Numbered from the stretch's first letter, positions 24,417 to 37,700 are shown. The stretch: DNA of 64,000 nt from Struthio camelus (GCF_040807025.1 NC_090954.1:13967501-14031500), one strand, 5' to 3'. Made by a program: numbers and translations. Notes: a model not told the origin generated them from the sequence alone.

Positions 24417-25189
24417 CTGCAGGGAAAAACAAATTACTAAGCATCGTTTAGCGTTATTGACTGTGTGCTGAAGCCAAGCTCAATGCTGGGCGGGATAGTA
24501 AGAGGGCAGAGTCATTTCCAATGGACTAAGAAACCTTCTCCCATTCTACGAACTCTTAGACTACATCAAAATTGCACAGCAGGTTTGCACTAGCAGCCAG
24601 GCCAAAACTTTGGTCTGCCAGTTACTCACACCGCAAACCAGTTTAGAGGAAATCACGGAACTGAGAGGAAATTGTTGTATGCATAGCTCTTGACCCTTAT
24701 GTGGTCGGCAGCTTAGGAGCATTCCCAAGTCCCTCAGTTAAGTATTCCTCACACATCAGAAGTGCTACTGATGCTAGCGGGGCTGCTTGCATAAATAAGG
24801 CCTTGGAGCAAAGGATTTTTGAACTCTGAATTCCAGTCATGCAAAGCTTTTATACACATTCCTTGCTTTAAGCATGTCAGTAGTCCTATTAAAGCAAAAT
24901 GTGCATGAAATGAAGCATTTGCTGAAGAGTTTTGCTAAACCAGTCTTCACCATCTCTCTTTGTGAGGACAAGTGACGGTGGCGTCAATAACTGCAGTGTA
25001 GAGCTGGCTTCGGTACTGACATTTGCCTAACTAATTCTGTTACCCAGCTGAAGTTACGTAGTCTAATTTACTTTGCAAACAATTTCGGGCAAAATTCCTA
25101 TTGAAGTCAGTGACACAGATATATTTGCAAAGATGGCTAGGTATGTATATCATTGCTGCAGAGTTCACTTGAGACATATATATGACTTA

Positions 25190-25242
25190 AGAGTATATAG
25201 ATATATATCTGTATACATATATATGTGTATATATATGTACAT
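25190..25242. repeat. TA-rich simple repeat
   Basis: Imperfect (TA)/(TATG) tract within intron 1 of IL12B. Confidence 0.75.
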
Positions 25243-26470
25243 TCAGGTTCCAGATCTCAAATTATTTGTCTTGAATTCAAAATACAGCTAGAGCTCTTCA
25301 TGAAACACAAAACACTGTCGAATGTTGTGATAACCACCAGGCACACAAGAAAAACTCGATGACAGTTAATTAGATGCAGTTTCAGACAGTTTTCTTTAAC
25401 TGGAGAATAAGCCAAACGGATAGGGGTATGACTTAGAAACAGCGACTGATGAGTATAGCTTCCAAAGTCTGTTTTGACTATCAATGGGAGTTTGAGTGCA
25501 GACGAAATAAAATGAAATTAGGTGGTAATTTTGTTTTTTTTTTTTCTCCCAAACAAATCTTTTTTTCAGTGAAAGGGAATTCCTCAGGATTTCTTCTCAC
25601 ATACTACAAACCTTTACATCTGGGTTTATGGAGGAAGGGTGTGTATACGTTTTGATATGCACCAAATCAATAACTTCCTGTCTGCTCCTGCTACTAGTAG
25701 CAGTTATTAATCTTGATCAGAAGTCAGCTGTCTCTGGATCAATGCCAAAGAAAGCACGCTGTCTGATTTTGTGCACCACACATCACAGCTATTAATGGGA
25801 CCAGAAGCGAGGAGTACAGTACCCTGAAAGAGTATCTAAGAGAGGAACCACCTCACACTGCATCTGACACTCAGAGAAGCAGAAACCTCAGTCATAAGCT
25901 AGATACTATTAGGCAGCCTGTCAGCTGTATATTACTTCATTAACAGGCACTTTCTTAGCTCCTGATGATTTTCTGCTGCAGGCAGGGTTATCTGTAACTT
26001 GTGAAAGAAAAATATATTTTGCATCTTCTTGAAAATTGTCAGCTGCTGCTCTTTTCTTTCATCCTCATATGGCATCAGTTCTCTTCGTATAACTGATACC
26101 TGAGATTTCAACTAAAAACTTGGAGGGAGAAAAAGGGGGCAAAATATGCTTTATTTTCAGTGTTAAACTTTCATCAAAACTGAAACATTGAAAAAAGAAG
26201 TTTCTTCTGATTTTAGGGAGAAGTTGAAAGATTTGGGTTTTTTAGGAATGAGATTAACAATTTCCATGGAAAACTATTCAACTTTCCCCCACTCCCCAAC
26301 CTCTCCTTTTCACAATTTTATAGAAAAATTGGTCAGAAATAAACTCGGTCTCTGAACGTCATTAACCAGTGCAGTTGCCTGAGCGCTTCATAGGTGAGGA
26401 CAGCGTACCAACATTATGTGTTCGCTGCTCCAGAGCATCAACCCATGTAAATCCGTAGCGTTCCTTCACT

Positions 26471-26551
26471 GAGAATCACAGATTAATTTCTGTTGGAAAG
26501 GAGACCTCTGGAGGTCAGCTGGGCCAATCCCAGCTCAAAGCAGAGCGTCAA
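26471..26551 (-). mobile_element. Short CR1 3'-end relic in IL12B intron region
   Basis: GAGAATCACAGA followed by TTGGAAAGGAGACCTCTGGAGGTCA and CAATCCCAGCTCAAAGCAG matches the CR1 3' end in reverse orientation (ACAGAATC...GTTGGAAGGGACCTCTGGAGATCATC). Only about 80 bp survive. It lies inside IL12B intron 1, less than 350 bp downstream of exon 1. Confidence 0.7.
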
Positions 26552-26895
26552 TGGAATTACATTTATTTAAAGCAAAGAATGGTCTCACCACAAATATGTA
26601 TTTGCATAGGCACACACCCCAGCAACATGAATATTGCTAAGATATAAAAGATCATTATCTTACAACATTCAGTTTTCTATTACTTAGCTAACAATTCTAT
26701 TAGCTATATACTTTTTATATATGTTCATATGGGCTTAACTATATAAATACTATTCTGAGAAAAGTCTCATGACAACTTTTAAACAAACTTTCAAATAAAT
26801 TACTTCAAGTTTCCATTTATTACCTCTGAAATCAGCTGTTGCTAGTCTTTTGTCCTCCCCCACAAGGGACAGTGAGAGAAGAAAGGAATTCTTAC

Positions 26896-26952
26896 CTTTT
26901 CCTGTGACGCCTATTAGCTGAAGTTGCCAGGCAGGTTCGTTTTGTGATCTGA
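26896..26952 (-). other. IL12B: IL12B non-coding exon 1 (5' UTR)
   Basis: Predicted from the TATA box at 26973-26979 and the strong donor AAAAG|GTAAGA at 26896/26895. A transcription start about 27-31 bases below the TATA box, near 26950, gives an exon of about 55 nt that contains no ATG. Mammalian IL12B also begins with a short non-coding exon, and intron 1 here is 2.5 kb. The exact start site is inferred. Confidence 0.7.
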
Positions 26953-27086
26953 AGGAAGCAAAGTGCTGGCTCTTTTATAAATGTAAACTCTGAAAGGAAA
27001 GGGATGCTCCGTTTCACCGCAATACCACAGAATTGCAACACGTGAACTGAGTTCCTTTTTTACACAGTGGTAGAACTAAAGCAAAA

Positions 27087-27131
<45 letters not shown>

Positions 27132-27222
27132 AAAAGAAATGTTTGGGAGTCCCAGGTAAACTTTAAAGAGGAAATGAGATTGTCACAATGACCTTTATGA
27201 TATGCCAGAGGCACTTCCTTTC
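26953..27222 (-). promoter_or_regulatory. IL12B: IL12B proximal promoter
   Basis: Reading upstream from the start near 26950: TATAAAA (26973-26979); an IRF/ISRE-like GGTGAAACGG (27009-27018); a C/EBP-type TTGCAAT (27032-27038) at about -85, close to the -90 position known for mammalian p40; an E-box CACGTG (27039-27044); the polyA plus (GA)n tract (27083-27126); a kappaB-like GGGACTCCC (27145-27153); and an ETS/PU.1-like AAAGGAAGTG near 27213-27222. TATA, C/EBP, NF-kappaB, IRF and ETS are the known input factors for mammalian p40 in macrophages and dendritic cells. The sites are seen; binding is inferred. Confidence 0.65.
27083..27126. repeat. Poly-A followed by (GA)n microsatellite in the IL12B promoter
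   Basis: About 13 A residues and then about 16 GA units. On the IL12B strand it is a (TC)n-(T)n polypyrimidine tract at roughly -135 to -175, between the kappaB-like and C/EBP-like sites. Confidence 0.95.
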
Positions 27223-28560
27223 CTGTCCAGTTTTCTGTCTCTCTCATACTACCAGTCTCATCAGCTGGGGAAGAGTAAACAAAGAGTAAATAAACTTCCA
27301 GAACTGTTTGAGGCGAAATATATTGTGAAGACAGAAAGAGAAAGTTAAATGAACTAAATCTGCTACTACCTGGTAAACACTGAAGAGAGAAATACATAAA
27401 CTAAAATCTCACTTACCACATCAATTAGAACTAGAACTAAGGGAAAATTATTTTTATTTGCTGTTTTAATATTATATTTATTCTAAAAATTGAGACTTAA
27501 GTCAATCAAAACAAAATCTGAAATTGCCACATTATTTTATATTGGCAGTTTTAAATTAAATCTATTAGTTTTTCATTATAAACTAAGGTTCCTTTTAGAT
27601 GTGTATTTGAGCATAAGAAAAGCCACATCTGTAACATATATTTTGAAAGTGAGGCAAAAGTTTCCATTTCTTTATTTATTTGAGAAATAGAAAACAATGC
27701 GCTTCATCGGGCAGGCGAACCAAACTGAGTTGGTCAACTAGCCCTGTTCTAAATCTGAATAACAATGATTGCAACACTATAAGCACCAAGAAATACATTG
27801 CTTACCAAAACAAAAAAATTGAATTCAACCTGATATACTTTAGAAATGCATAAAGAGATACGCCTCTACACCGCACACTTTCTAGTGACAGGAGGGTTCT
27901 TACAGCCGGGAGATCAGAGATGCCATGTAGGCATACAGCAATGAGAAGATAGGGCCTGTCCCTTCTGCTACAGTCGATGGCCTTTCAGAGGTCCTTCACA
28001 CAGGTGAAACAGCACAAGCGTGTGCAATAAGTTGCGTATTTGGTGCCCCCAAATACGGCAAGAACGTAAAGCAAAAGGAGGAACAAACCAAATTAGCAGT
28101 GAGGCAAACTAGATTTTCATAAACCCCAGTTGTTCCCAGTGCATGTAGTTCCTGCTCACTGTCACACATCTGGGAGGCTCAACAGCCGAGAGGGAGGCAT
28201 GGTCTCCTTTAAATGAGGGTAGTTTCAGGACTCGAGTAACTGTACTGCAAGCTTTAAACGAATATACAGAACTGCTAGTGGAGTCCTTTTCTCTCCTTAG
28301 CCATCCTCTTCAAAGAAAAACTGCTTGAGTGGGGTCACATACCTTAGGCAGTTAAGCTTTAGTTCCCTCCCATCTGACAAAACACAGAATTAGAGCACTG
28401 CAATGGTGCTCTCACATGGGCCTAACAGCGTCCCTCCTGAACCCAGTGTATCCAACCTGTTATTCAAATATCGACTCCAGACTTTGCTTTGCTAGATATC
28501 ACAGCCAGAGCTGGGACGAGAGCAGAGGGAGAGGGCTGCAGGCTGAGTGCTGTTTTCTGA
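27223..28560. other. IL12B 5' flank, no gene seen
   Basis: Non-coding sequence upstream of the proximal promoter. Distal enhancers cannot be identified from sequence alone. No repeat family was recognised. Confidence 0.45.
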
Positions 28561-28569
28561 GTCAGGTTT

Positions 28570-29508
28570 GAAATGGTGGCTCTGGGACAGAGAAAAACTA
28601 ATCAGTTCACATAGTCTATACCAAATCTGGATCAAAGCAGTTTATTGATTTGTTAATGACATGACATGGAATTGGACCAGCAACCAGTGAACTATGCATT
28701 CAAGATTCATATGAATAATGCAACAGATAAATCACAGTACCGGATACTTCCAGAGTGTTAATACCTACAAATTTCTAAACAACCTTCTATAACTAATCCC
28801 AAACAGTTCCAATCACACGTGCACACACACACACACACAGACACACACAGAGTGGAAGGAAGTGTGGGTTACAATTACATGCAGCCTGTTTGGGTGTTCA
28901 CCTCCTTACACAAATCTCCTGTTGGGGATGTGGGTCCTCTAGCTCTGTGTGTACCTGTGCAGCTTTCTATAACTCGCTAAGGCTAGCGAGAAAGTACCTT
29001 GCGAGGTCACCTGTGCACACCTGAGATGTGAGTCCCTACTTGTCGCGCCCCATACCGTCACTCCAGTAGCTGGAGTACAGGCTACTCACGGTATCTGACA
29101 GGGAGGATGCTCTGTCAGGCCTAGACAGAGGTCGTGATGCCAGAAGAGTGACTTCTGGCAGTGTAAGACCAGATATTTTCTCATGCTCTGTTTCCGCTCC
29201 AAGGTCTCTTTCCCCACTGTTTCACATTTTCATGGTTGTTTTATATGTCTTTTCAAGCTAACTACTTGCTTCAGAAGTCTTTTTGTAACTCCCTCGTTAC
29301 TGGTTACTGTTTAATCTGGCTGATGCTCGCCTTCTCTTTCTCATGTTCTGTTGGCCAAATGTCTTCTCAGACAGTTTTGGGTGCTCCATTCACATATAAT
29401 GTTATTCCCGTTCTTATCTTAACAGCTGTTGTTATCCAGGCCATTTTGCCAAGGGTGGGCCATGCAACCCCCTCAGCATGTGCTCAAACTTCTGTCATTG
29501 TTGTTACA
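28570..29508 (-). mobile_element. Probable solo LTR of an endogenous retrovirus
   Basis: On the minus strand the block begins TGTAACAACAATG (from 29508), has a TATA-type ATATAAAA near 29240-29247, CpG-bearing mid part, and an AATAAA signal at 28628-28633 followed by a T-rich tail, i.e. the U3-R-U5 order of an LTR. A (CA)n stretch interrupts it at 28821-28850. No gag, pol or env frame flanks it, so a solo LTR is most likely. The downstream end and target-site duplication could not be fixed; identity with a named avian LTR family was not established. Confidence 0.45.
28821..28850. repeat. (CA)n microsatellite
   Basis: Interrupted CA repeat within the putative LTR. Confidence 0.9.
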
Positions 29509-31593
29509 CCCTCCGTAAAGAGAAAATACCAGTTTGAGAAAACATATTGAGAAAGACATGGCAGAAGCAGCTAGAGGAGCAGGCAAGTGAAGGGGATTCT
29601 AGCTGTTCCATCTGACAAAATTGTCTCCCTCTTGTGCTAACCCCTGCCTACCCTTTAAATACATTTTGGAAGGAGGCTGGACTGTGCACCATATCCCCAT
29701 TCACCTGGCTTTCCTTCCAGAGGAAATCTTGTCACAAGCACAGGGAGGAAGCTTCAGTTCAGCTTCAGGGTGTCAGCTTTGACGCCTTCCCCAGTGGGGA
29801 CGTTCAGGAGACCAAGACTGCACGATGCACCACAGAGCACACTTTGTGCACAAGCGTCCCCAGGAACCGGGGCTGAGGGCTGAGCAGTGCTGCCCCTCTT
29901 CTCTGGCAGCCTCAGCCAATCGTTCTAATTGCAGCCTCCGGGAAGCACTTTGGGCAGCTCTCCTTTCACAAATCAGAAATACCTTGGGCTGAATCAAGTT
30001 TAAGCAACACATTATTCCCACGTAAGACTATTTTCAAAACTCACTTCTGTCTTAACATACAAATTAAACAGCAAACCAGCAACGACCAGGAGAAGTTGAG
30101 AGCTGCCTTCACAGTCACTGAGCAGATAAATACGTGCACAAATAACCATACAGGCACATTGCTTAATTCCTTCCTAAAATCTAAACTTGCCTGTTTGCTT
30201 ATATCAGCCGCGTATTATGGCTTTTCTTTTTCGACTGTTATGTCAAACTAATGCTCAGCTTGAACATCTGCCCAATCTGGTGGTTGTCTTTGAATGCCTA
30301 TTCAGTCTTAAAATGTGACTAGTTAATGATTAATGTAAATAAATGCACATTTTCAGAGTGCAAGTTCTTTATACTTATATGCCTACAGCACACCTATTTG
30401 CCTTAGCTCAGTTACTGTTACAGGACAAATGAATAATAAAGTGCCCAAACTTTGTGTCAAGAATCCTAGATGCCAATTATGGAGTGTAGATACATCTTTG
30501 TGGAACTTCCATGCCAGGATAGTTTGCTATGATCCATCAGAGTGGAATTTTTAAATATTAAAACATAGAGATTGTGAAAATATCTTTTGATGACAGTCTG
30601 GTTTTCCATTATGAGCTCACATATTCTTAAGGGGAAATTTGGAGAAAAGCAATCCCATCATTTTATCCCACTTCCCCTATGACACTGAAAAAGAGAAAGA
30701 TGGAAGCTCTATGTCAGTGTTTTGCTTTCCTCTAAGGCACTGGATACACTCCTTATTGGCAGAAATGGCGTACTGAAAGTCTTTCTATTAGCAGGAATAT
30801 TCTACCGAAAACAAGGGCCTGCTTGAAAAATGGTTTTACTTTCTTTTGAAGGATTGACAATGTTTTTGCTTCATGGAATGACACATGTATTTCACCACAA
30901 TCCAGGAAAAAACTGTTTGCATAGCATTAGTAAAAGGAAGACTAACAGAAACTGTGTAATCAGTACAGTTCCTCTTGATGGAATTTCCTTCAGCACCTGG
31001 CTAGCTTTGCATGAATGTCAATTTGTAGATTAATGCCAACGATCGAGTTTTATTATTTCTATTATTAATGTAGCAGCGGTGAGAAGGGAACTCTGCTCTT
31101 TTACACAATTCATCAAACAATGATTTATGTGACTTTATCAGGAAATGCTGTATAATATTAATATATCAATGATCTTTACTAAAAACTCCAATTCCAAGCT
31201 ACTTGAATCCAGATCAAACCTTGGAAGAAATGTGAAACAATAGAGGGGAAAATATATATCCCACTTCTATGAAAAAAAAAAAAAAACCTAAGCTTTGTAC
31301 AACAGTAGTTTGTTTCTAGTATAGTACGTTCAGTGGGACCGTTCGAGAAGGGGAGCGCAGGTGTCTCTCCTGAGATGGAGAGGATAAAATGTTTACCCTA
31401 TTCATCTGCTAAGCTAGTAGTCCCTCCACTACCTCCAAAATAGAAGCTGTCTAACAGTATACTGTGGCCTGACCTAATTAATTGGCCATTATTATGTTAC
31501 TGTAGGTACTTAACTTTCAGATCAGAGCTAATTCTTGTTCAATGTAGGGGTGAATGTAAATGTAAAATACAAGTACAAACAAAGCACTAGCTG
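29509..31593. other. Intergenic, no gene seen
   Basis: Open frames here are short and lack splice context. The part between 29630 and 29960 has higher GC than its surroundings but shows no recognisable domain. Confidence 0.45.
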
Positions 31594-31720
31594 GTCCTCT
31601 CCTCTCCTCTCCTCTCCTCTCTCCTCTCCTCTCCTCTCCTCTCCTCTCCTCTCCTCTCCTCTCCTCTCCTCTCCTCTCCTCTCCTCTCCTCTCCTCTCCT
31701 CTCCTCTCCTCTCCTCTCTC
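31594..31720. repeat. (CTCCT)n pentanucleotide satellite
   Basis: About 127 bp of near-perfect TCTCC repeats, with one phase slip at 31620/31621 where two bases are lost. It generates long but meaningless frames on both strands (poly-Ser-Pro-Leu and Arg-Gly-Glu types). Confidence 0.97.
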
Positions 31721-34700
31721 CCTCCATGCTATGACAATACATATAGTATCTAAGCAATGGGCATGTGTGTAACCCACATTGCTGTTTTCCCCAGAGGAGG
31801 GGGTGTGGACTGATTAGGAGGGCAATAAGGAGGCTTTGTTTGCTCTTTATAAACATGTTACAGGTAGGGTTAAAAAAAAAAAAGTGCATTTGGAGTGAAA
31901 GGCAATGACATTTGCTGCCTTCCTGGAGGGTTTCATTCAGAAGGCTTGGGCCAGCTCTGGAGAAAGGCTTGTCCTCCACCCAAAAGCCTTTATCTTCATG
32001 GCCAATTTTCTTACTATTCAAAAAGGTGAGAAATTTTTGATCACTGTCATCCTCCCGACAATTCAGCTGTTGTTTTACGTTTCCTGAGGCCAGCTCCTCG
32101 GCTACCGGAAAAGAACGACTCTGAGGGCCAAGTCCCACACAAAGCTGGCAATTTCCAAGAGTTTTTGCAATGTACTACTAAAATGTTGGAGTAGTTCAAA
32201 ACATCTTTCAGTGCCTTTGACAATTTTTCCTCTCCCAACAAAATGGGAGGAAATGAACAGCACGTTTTTCTCAGCTCCTCCCTTCACCCAGGCTGCAAAT
32301 TACCTGCCGTGGGCTACCCTAGCCAACGCAAAAGCTGTGGTCTTTCATCTATGGCTCTTGTGCAGCCTGCTCCTCTAAAGACCCTTTGATATTGCATACA
32401 GTCATGGGGATGTAGCAAGCTCATACTGAATTAATTAATTCATTCATTAATCTAATGACATGTAGAGTATTGTGAGTTTGTTCAGTGAGCTGTAAGTTGA
32501 CTATGCAGACGTGCATTTAGTGGTGGAGAAGGGAGAGGAGAGTTATTCTTGCTAGTAGTTCCAATGACTAAGGTTATGCTTACATGGTATTTCACAAGGA
32601 GGTTTGCACCCTTCTGAAGAGGGCACACAGTTCAGGCTTGGCACTGTGCTAGCTACTGCCATACAACTTGTGATCAGGCTCAGGGTTCCAGCAGAACAAG
32701 CTGAGATCCATGTGTGAAACACTGTATTGATAGTATTTCAATTTAACTCTAGTGCATGTATGTCAGTGCAAAGTGGGATCATTATGAAAAATACTCCAGT
32801 TGTATGTTTTTATTGCTGTTTTGAAGGGGTAGGTGAACACAAATTAAGGAAAGTCAGCTGAATACCTTGAAGAAAAGGAAACCATGACGATTTGCTATTT
32901 TGCTGTGTAATTATTAATATATATGTATTTCTTTTATGCTAAAGCCTAGAGGCACAAACCAACAATGGAGCCCCATCTTACAAGGGCTTCCAGGAGTTCA
33001 CAGTACGATTCAGTAACCAGTCATGATTCAGGCAGCTGGTTGCATCATTTATTACCTGTCAGAAAATTCCAAGTTCCTGGCAGTTGTGAAAAGATATTTT
33101 ACATTATGTAATAAGAGCTTTAATACCTCCTATGACTGTTAACAAATGAGGTCATTCAAGGCCTATTTGGAAAGCAAAGATGTTTCACACATTAACCACT
33201 GAAGCATCCCTCAACTTCTGACAAGCAAGGAAAATTTCTGAAATGACTCTAGTGGTTGTTTTACGATATGACTTTAGCTTCTGTAATTGCTGTGAATGTT
33301 AGCATTGCTGAAGTCATGTTGTAATAAATGGGACTACAGTATTACCAACCCTAAGTGCTAAACATTCAGTAGCCTCAGCATGTAATAGTCTCTAGCAACC
33401 ACAGTAGTGGGGGGAAAAGAGAGGGACCGTGCATTGGCATTCCCGTTATACACCAGACATGGAGGAAGATGTCTAGGAAGGGATGAGACCTTAGCCCTGC
33501 TAGTCTTCCACAGTCCCCAGGTGTATCTACTCAGCTATATTTAAACAGTGCTTTCTATCTTTTCTTTTTTTGCTTTTATCTTCCTTTCGTGATAGAAGCT
33601 AAATCTGAATTAATAACAATGTATCTGGAGTTCATACAGAGGAAAAAGAAATAGTCCATACTTAAAGAGAAAGTGATAGAGGCTTAATCCTACTCTCTCT
33701 AATACAATGGCCGTTTCAGCTTTGTGTTCTGTGGAAATAGTTTTAGGTCCAGTGTTCACAAAAAAGCCTCTTTGGTACCAGAGCTACAATGCTTAGACAG
33801 GAAATTCTGTTTCAGACTTGTCTGAGACTGACTTAAGTGCTTGCAGGAAGGTATCCCTATGCTTACCGCCAGGCACCGCCAGACCTGAGGATAGGAAAAG
33901 TTTCCACTGGTTTTAAATGGATCAAGATCAGACCTGAAGCATGCTTCCACCTTTCTCAAATAGCAGATCAGGTAACCCATATTGATCCTCTGACTTACTT
34001 AGGGAATGAATAATGCACACGCTGGGTCTCTCTTATATGTTCTGTGGAACAGAGATTCTCAAGCTGGCCAACAGCCTCTTGTAAGAGGCTTATAAATGAG
34101 CTTTTAAAAAAGCAAGCTCCCCCCAATTGCCTTAAATTCTCAACAGAGATTTGAAATTCCATTGGAAAATTTGAAGAAATATGAAACTTAGGTTTTCAGT
34201 GTCCACTTGAGTCATGTAGCACGGAATTTCAAGGACAGAAAGTTAAGGTAGTCAGTTCTCTTTGTGTAGTTAGTTTCATATAGATTATCATGAAGCAAAC
34301 CACCAGGGAGGCCAACAGCACATGAGCAGAAGCTGAAAGTGGGCATTAGACTCCATATCCTTTAATTTTATCCTTTAAAAAGGTGTTCAGAGCAAAGCTG
34401 AATTTTAAAAAGGAACATACAAATACTTCAATAATTTCTCAATGTATTTCTTCATAAATAAAAAAAAGTGGAACTCCAAAAAGTTATTTTTAGAGTGCCA
34501 TTTCTTTTATTGCAGAAACACACTTCCTGTAATTCTGCATTGTACGATAATTTTGTCTTATACTTTTCTACTTTTTAAATTAAACTTTCTGAAAAATTGT
34601 TCTTTATTAGGAATAGTTACTAACTGTAGCCACAAAACAGGAGATCAGCACATATTTATTTTTATTTCATCTCAACAATATTAATTTCTTTGTCAATTTC

Positions 34701-37700
34701 TTTGTTCTGAAAGTGCTGAACAGTCCTTGTTATGAGAAGGTTTACGATATCAATCAGTTATTTGAATTAATCTTACTGTTATTTGAAGGGAGGGCCAAAA
34801 GTCTTTTCAAACTTTCCTTTACCACTAATATGACATCTCTGCAGCCAAAAGTAATTAAACAGAAAGAGGACATAAAAGAGAGGCTTTGCTCTTTGAATAT
34901 ATTTTGTCTATCTCATTCCCAGCTGCTCTGACATACAGACTGAGATAATATTAATGGGAATTGAATTGTTTCAGACTTAACCACAGCAACTGCGTTTCTA
35001 GCCACTACGCTTTTCTGATAGAAATTTTGCAGAAGGCTTCTTATTCAAGATACAGGTGCAGGTGTGGGTGCCCATATGGTAACTAGTAAGAATAGAATGA
35101 TAATAACAATGTGAAGTTGTGTCTCAGCATGTCCCCCTGCTGTGAGTTTTCCCAGTGTTTGCTTTCTCCATTCCTGGCCAAGACTTGAATATTTTCTTTC
35201 TGTTCATGTCCAGTGAAGTGAAGGACAATTTTGTATTAGGCACAAGCAACTCAGTTGTTGGTTCCAGTGCTTTTTCCCCGTTGCGTGCTGTATGGCCTGT
35301 TGCTTTCATTCTATTTTCACACAAAACATTCATTACCACATTTGCCCATCGGTTACACAAGCTGTAGCATTTTCTTTCGTGCTTTGAGGTTCCAGCTGTT
35401 TTGGGGTGAGGTTAAGCATGTAAAACTCTTTTATATTGCAAGCATTGCAATGATTAATCTTTGTATAGGACAGCTCATTTACAGGTTTATGGTACCAGGC
35501 TGTGACAAAGAGAGGTTGCAACTGGCTGTTACCAGCTTCTCCAAGGGAGAAGAAAACAACATCAAAGAAGAAGGAGAGATTGTTTTCTTATTTCTCCAAG
35601 CCAGAGGACAGCCACACGCACTGTCTTTGTGATCACTGCAATGCAGCAATCGCTGTTTTTTGATGCACGTGTAGGCAGACACAACTGTAAGGCTCCAATC
35701 CTGTAGAAATCACTTTGCTGGTAGATTTTATTGTATCATGCAACATTTTTATAACTAGCTCATTATTTTCACTGATATTATCACCTCAATGGCAGTAAGA
35801 AGGAAAAGCAGGCATTGATTCCAGTGTACCATTTTACTTTCCAAATTAACAAACCCTGAAAAATAAAATACAATGCGTTTCCTGTGTTTAGCTGCCTTTC
35901 CTGCTACTCGCTCACCATACTGATTATAGGCAGCTTTGAATTGAGTGAAAAGCTTGTACCTGGGATCTTCATGTTGTTGAATCATGTCTTCTATGTTACA
36001 GGAACAACCTGTAGGACAGTTTTCATCTTTCCTTTGCTGTATGGTCATTGGTCACTTATCATTTATCTTGGAAATGCTTGCTTCTAGTCAAAGACTGGTC
36101 AGTTTGGGGAGTGAAGCAAGGTAAACAGGAAGTGGTATTTAATTATTGGAAACATTAACTAGAGAGCTAAGAAGGTGAACGCTGAGCTGGGAGACATGGT
36201 CCCCATGCGGTTCAGATGCGAGGAAGTGACTATGAGGGTGAAGACTTGAAGATGAAGTTGCTTCATCCAAGGAGCAGGTCTCTCCTGCCCCACCTGCACG
36301 GATGCAGGAGGGTGAGGAGCAGAGCTGTCCTTCCCTGTCCTGCTGTATTGAGCGCCTGCTAGCCAGGTAATCAGACTCGGCACAAGAAGCAAGATGGAAA
36401 AAGAGGTAACTGTTTATATTGTGTTTGATCTAGGCAAAAAGTAAACACTCCGCTTTTCATGTCATTATGAAATGTCTATTGAGCTTCTGGGTGTGAACCT
36501 ACCTACCATTCCTTATTCAGGGCAGATTACTGGCAGATCAGTAACTGTCATTCAGCAGACAAACAATACAGGTGTCAAAGCAAGGAGAAAGCCTTGTGTG
36601 AGGGAACTTCCACTGACTACTTTCCCAAAAGAATGATGAAACTGCTCGCACAGAGACAGCATGGCTGTTTCTCCTCACCGTCATGCAAGAGTACAAGGAT
36701 GTGCCTGGAGCTGCTCATTTTGGGAACTGTATGTCCTTGCTCCTCCCTTTGCCATCCTGACACCATGCTGAGCAAGTACACCACAACAGGTCCATGGAAA
36801 ACTTACCTGTCACACAGACAAAACAGTTGACCAATGTCAGTAAATTCCTGAACTCGGGCAAGAATGAGCTCTCTTTTAAAGCTGTCTGAGAGGACATGGA
36901 TAGAGGAAGGGAAAGGAAATGATTTATATTTAAAAAAATGTTCATAGATTTGTACTTCTTTTTTTGTGTCAAAAATGCAATCCAGGGACTTTTTTTGGTG
37001 ATCTGATACATGGGTTTCCTTAGCTCACGTGGCCGGTGGGCTATAGATACTCAGTTCTGGTTATCAACTCCTGTTCTCTAGCTCTTGAAATGTCTTGCAT
37101 GCTGGAGGGCTCATTTGATCCTGTGTTTTATAGGCAGATCGTTTACAGCCTAACCTCACAAATAGGAGTGAGTGTGCCTGTCTCCCACAGATCCCGAAAG
37201 AGGAGAGACTCAGTTGGATTCTGCTCTTGTTGTGAGGCAGAAAGCATGACGTTAATGAGACTAGGACATTCTAGGTTACAGGGAGCAGGTGATGGTGTCC
37301 TGTTAAGTTACTAAATAACCCCTGCAGCTACCATGCAGTGAATGTTGACTCTCTCTGTATCGCTTCCTACCTCTGCTCTGCCCTGAAGATTACCTGTGTT
37401 CTTTTTTTGGCAGATGGAGATCAAAATCCATCTCCAGCTCCACAGTGCGCAGCTGCAAAGCATAAAGATTTGTTGCCCCCTCCCCCTAATTCCACTTGAA
37501 TTTGATCCAAAAGTGTGTCATTCCATTTTTTATTTTACATTTTTTAATCGGCTCTTTCTGTTGCCTCTTTCTATAGGCAAAATCCCCTAGTACACTCCTC
37601 AGAGTACTCCAAACACAAACTCACTCTCTCTGTGTGAAGCTAACTAACGTTACATACTGAGTATTGACGTAATGAGCACAGCACGGAGTTTCTCCCTACC

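Noticed and set aside
31517-32138. Long frames across the CTCCT repeat (Arg-Gly-Glu and Ser-Pro-Leu repeats)
   Set aside because: Pure translation of a microsatellite on both strands; no flanking coding evidence.
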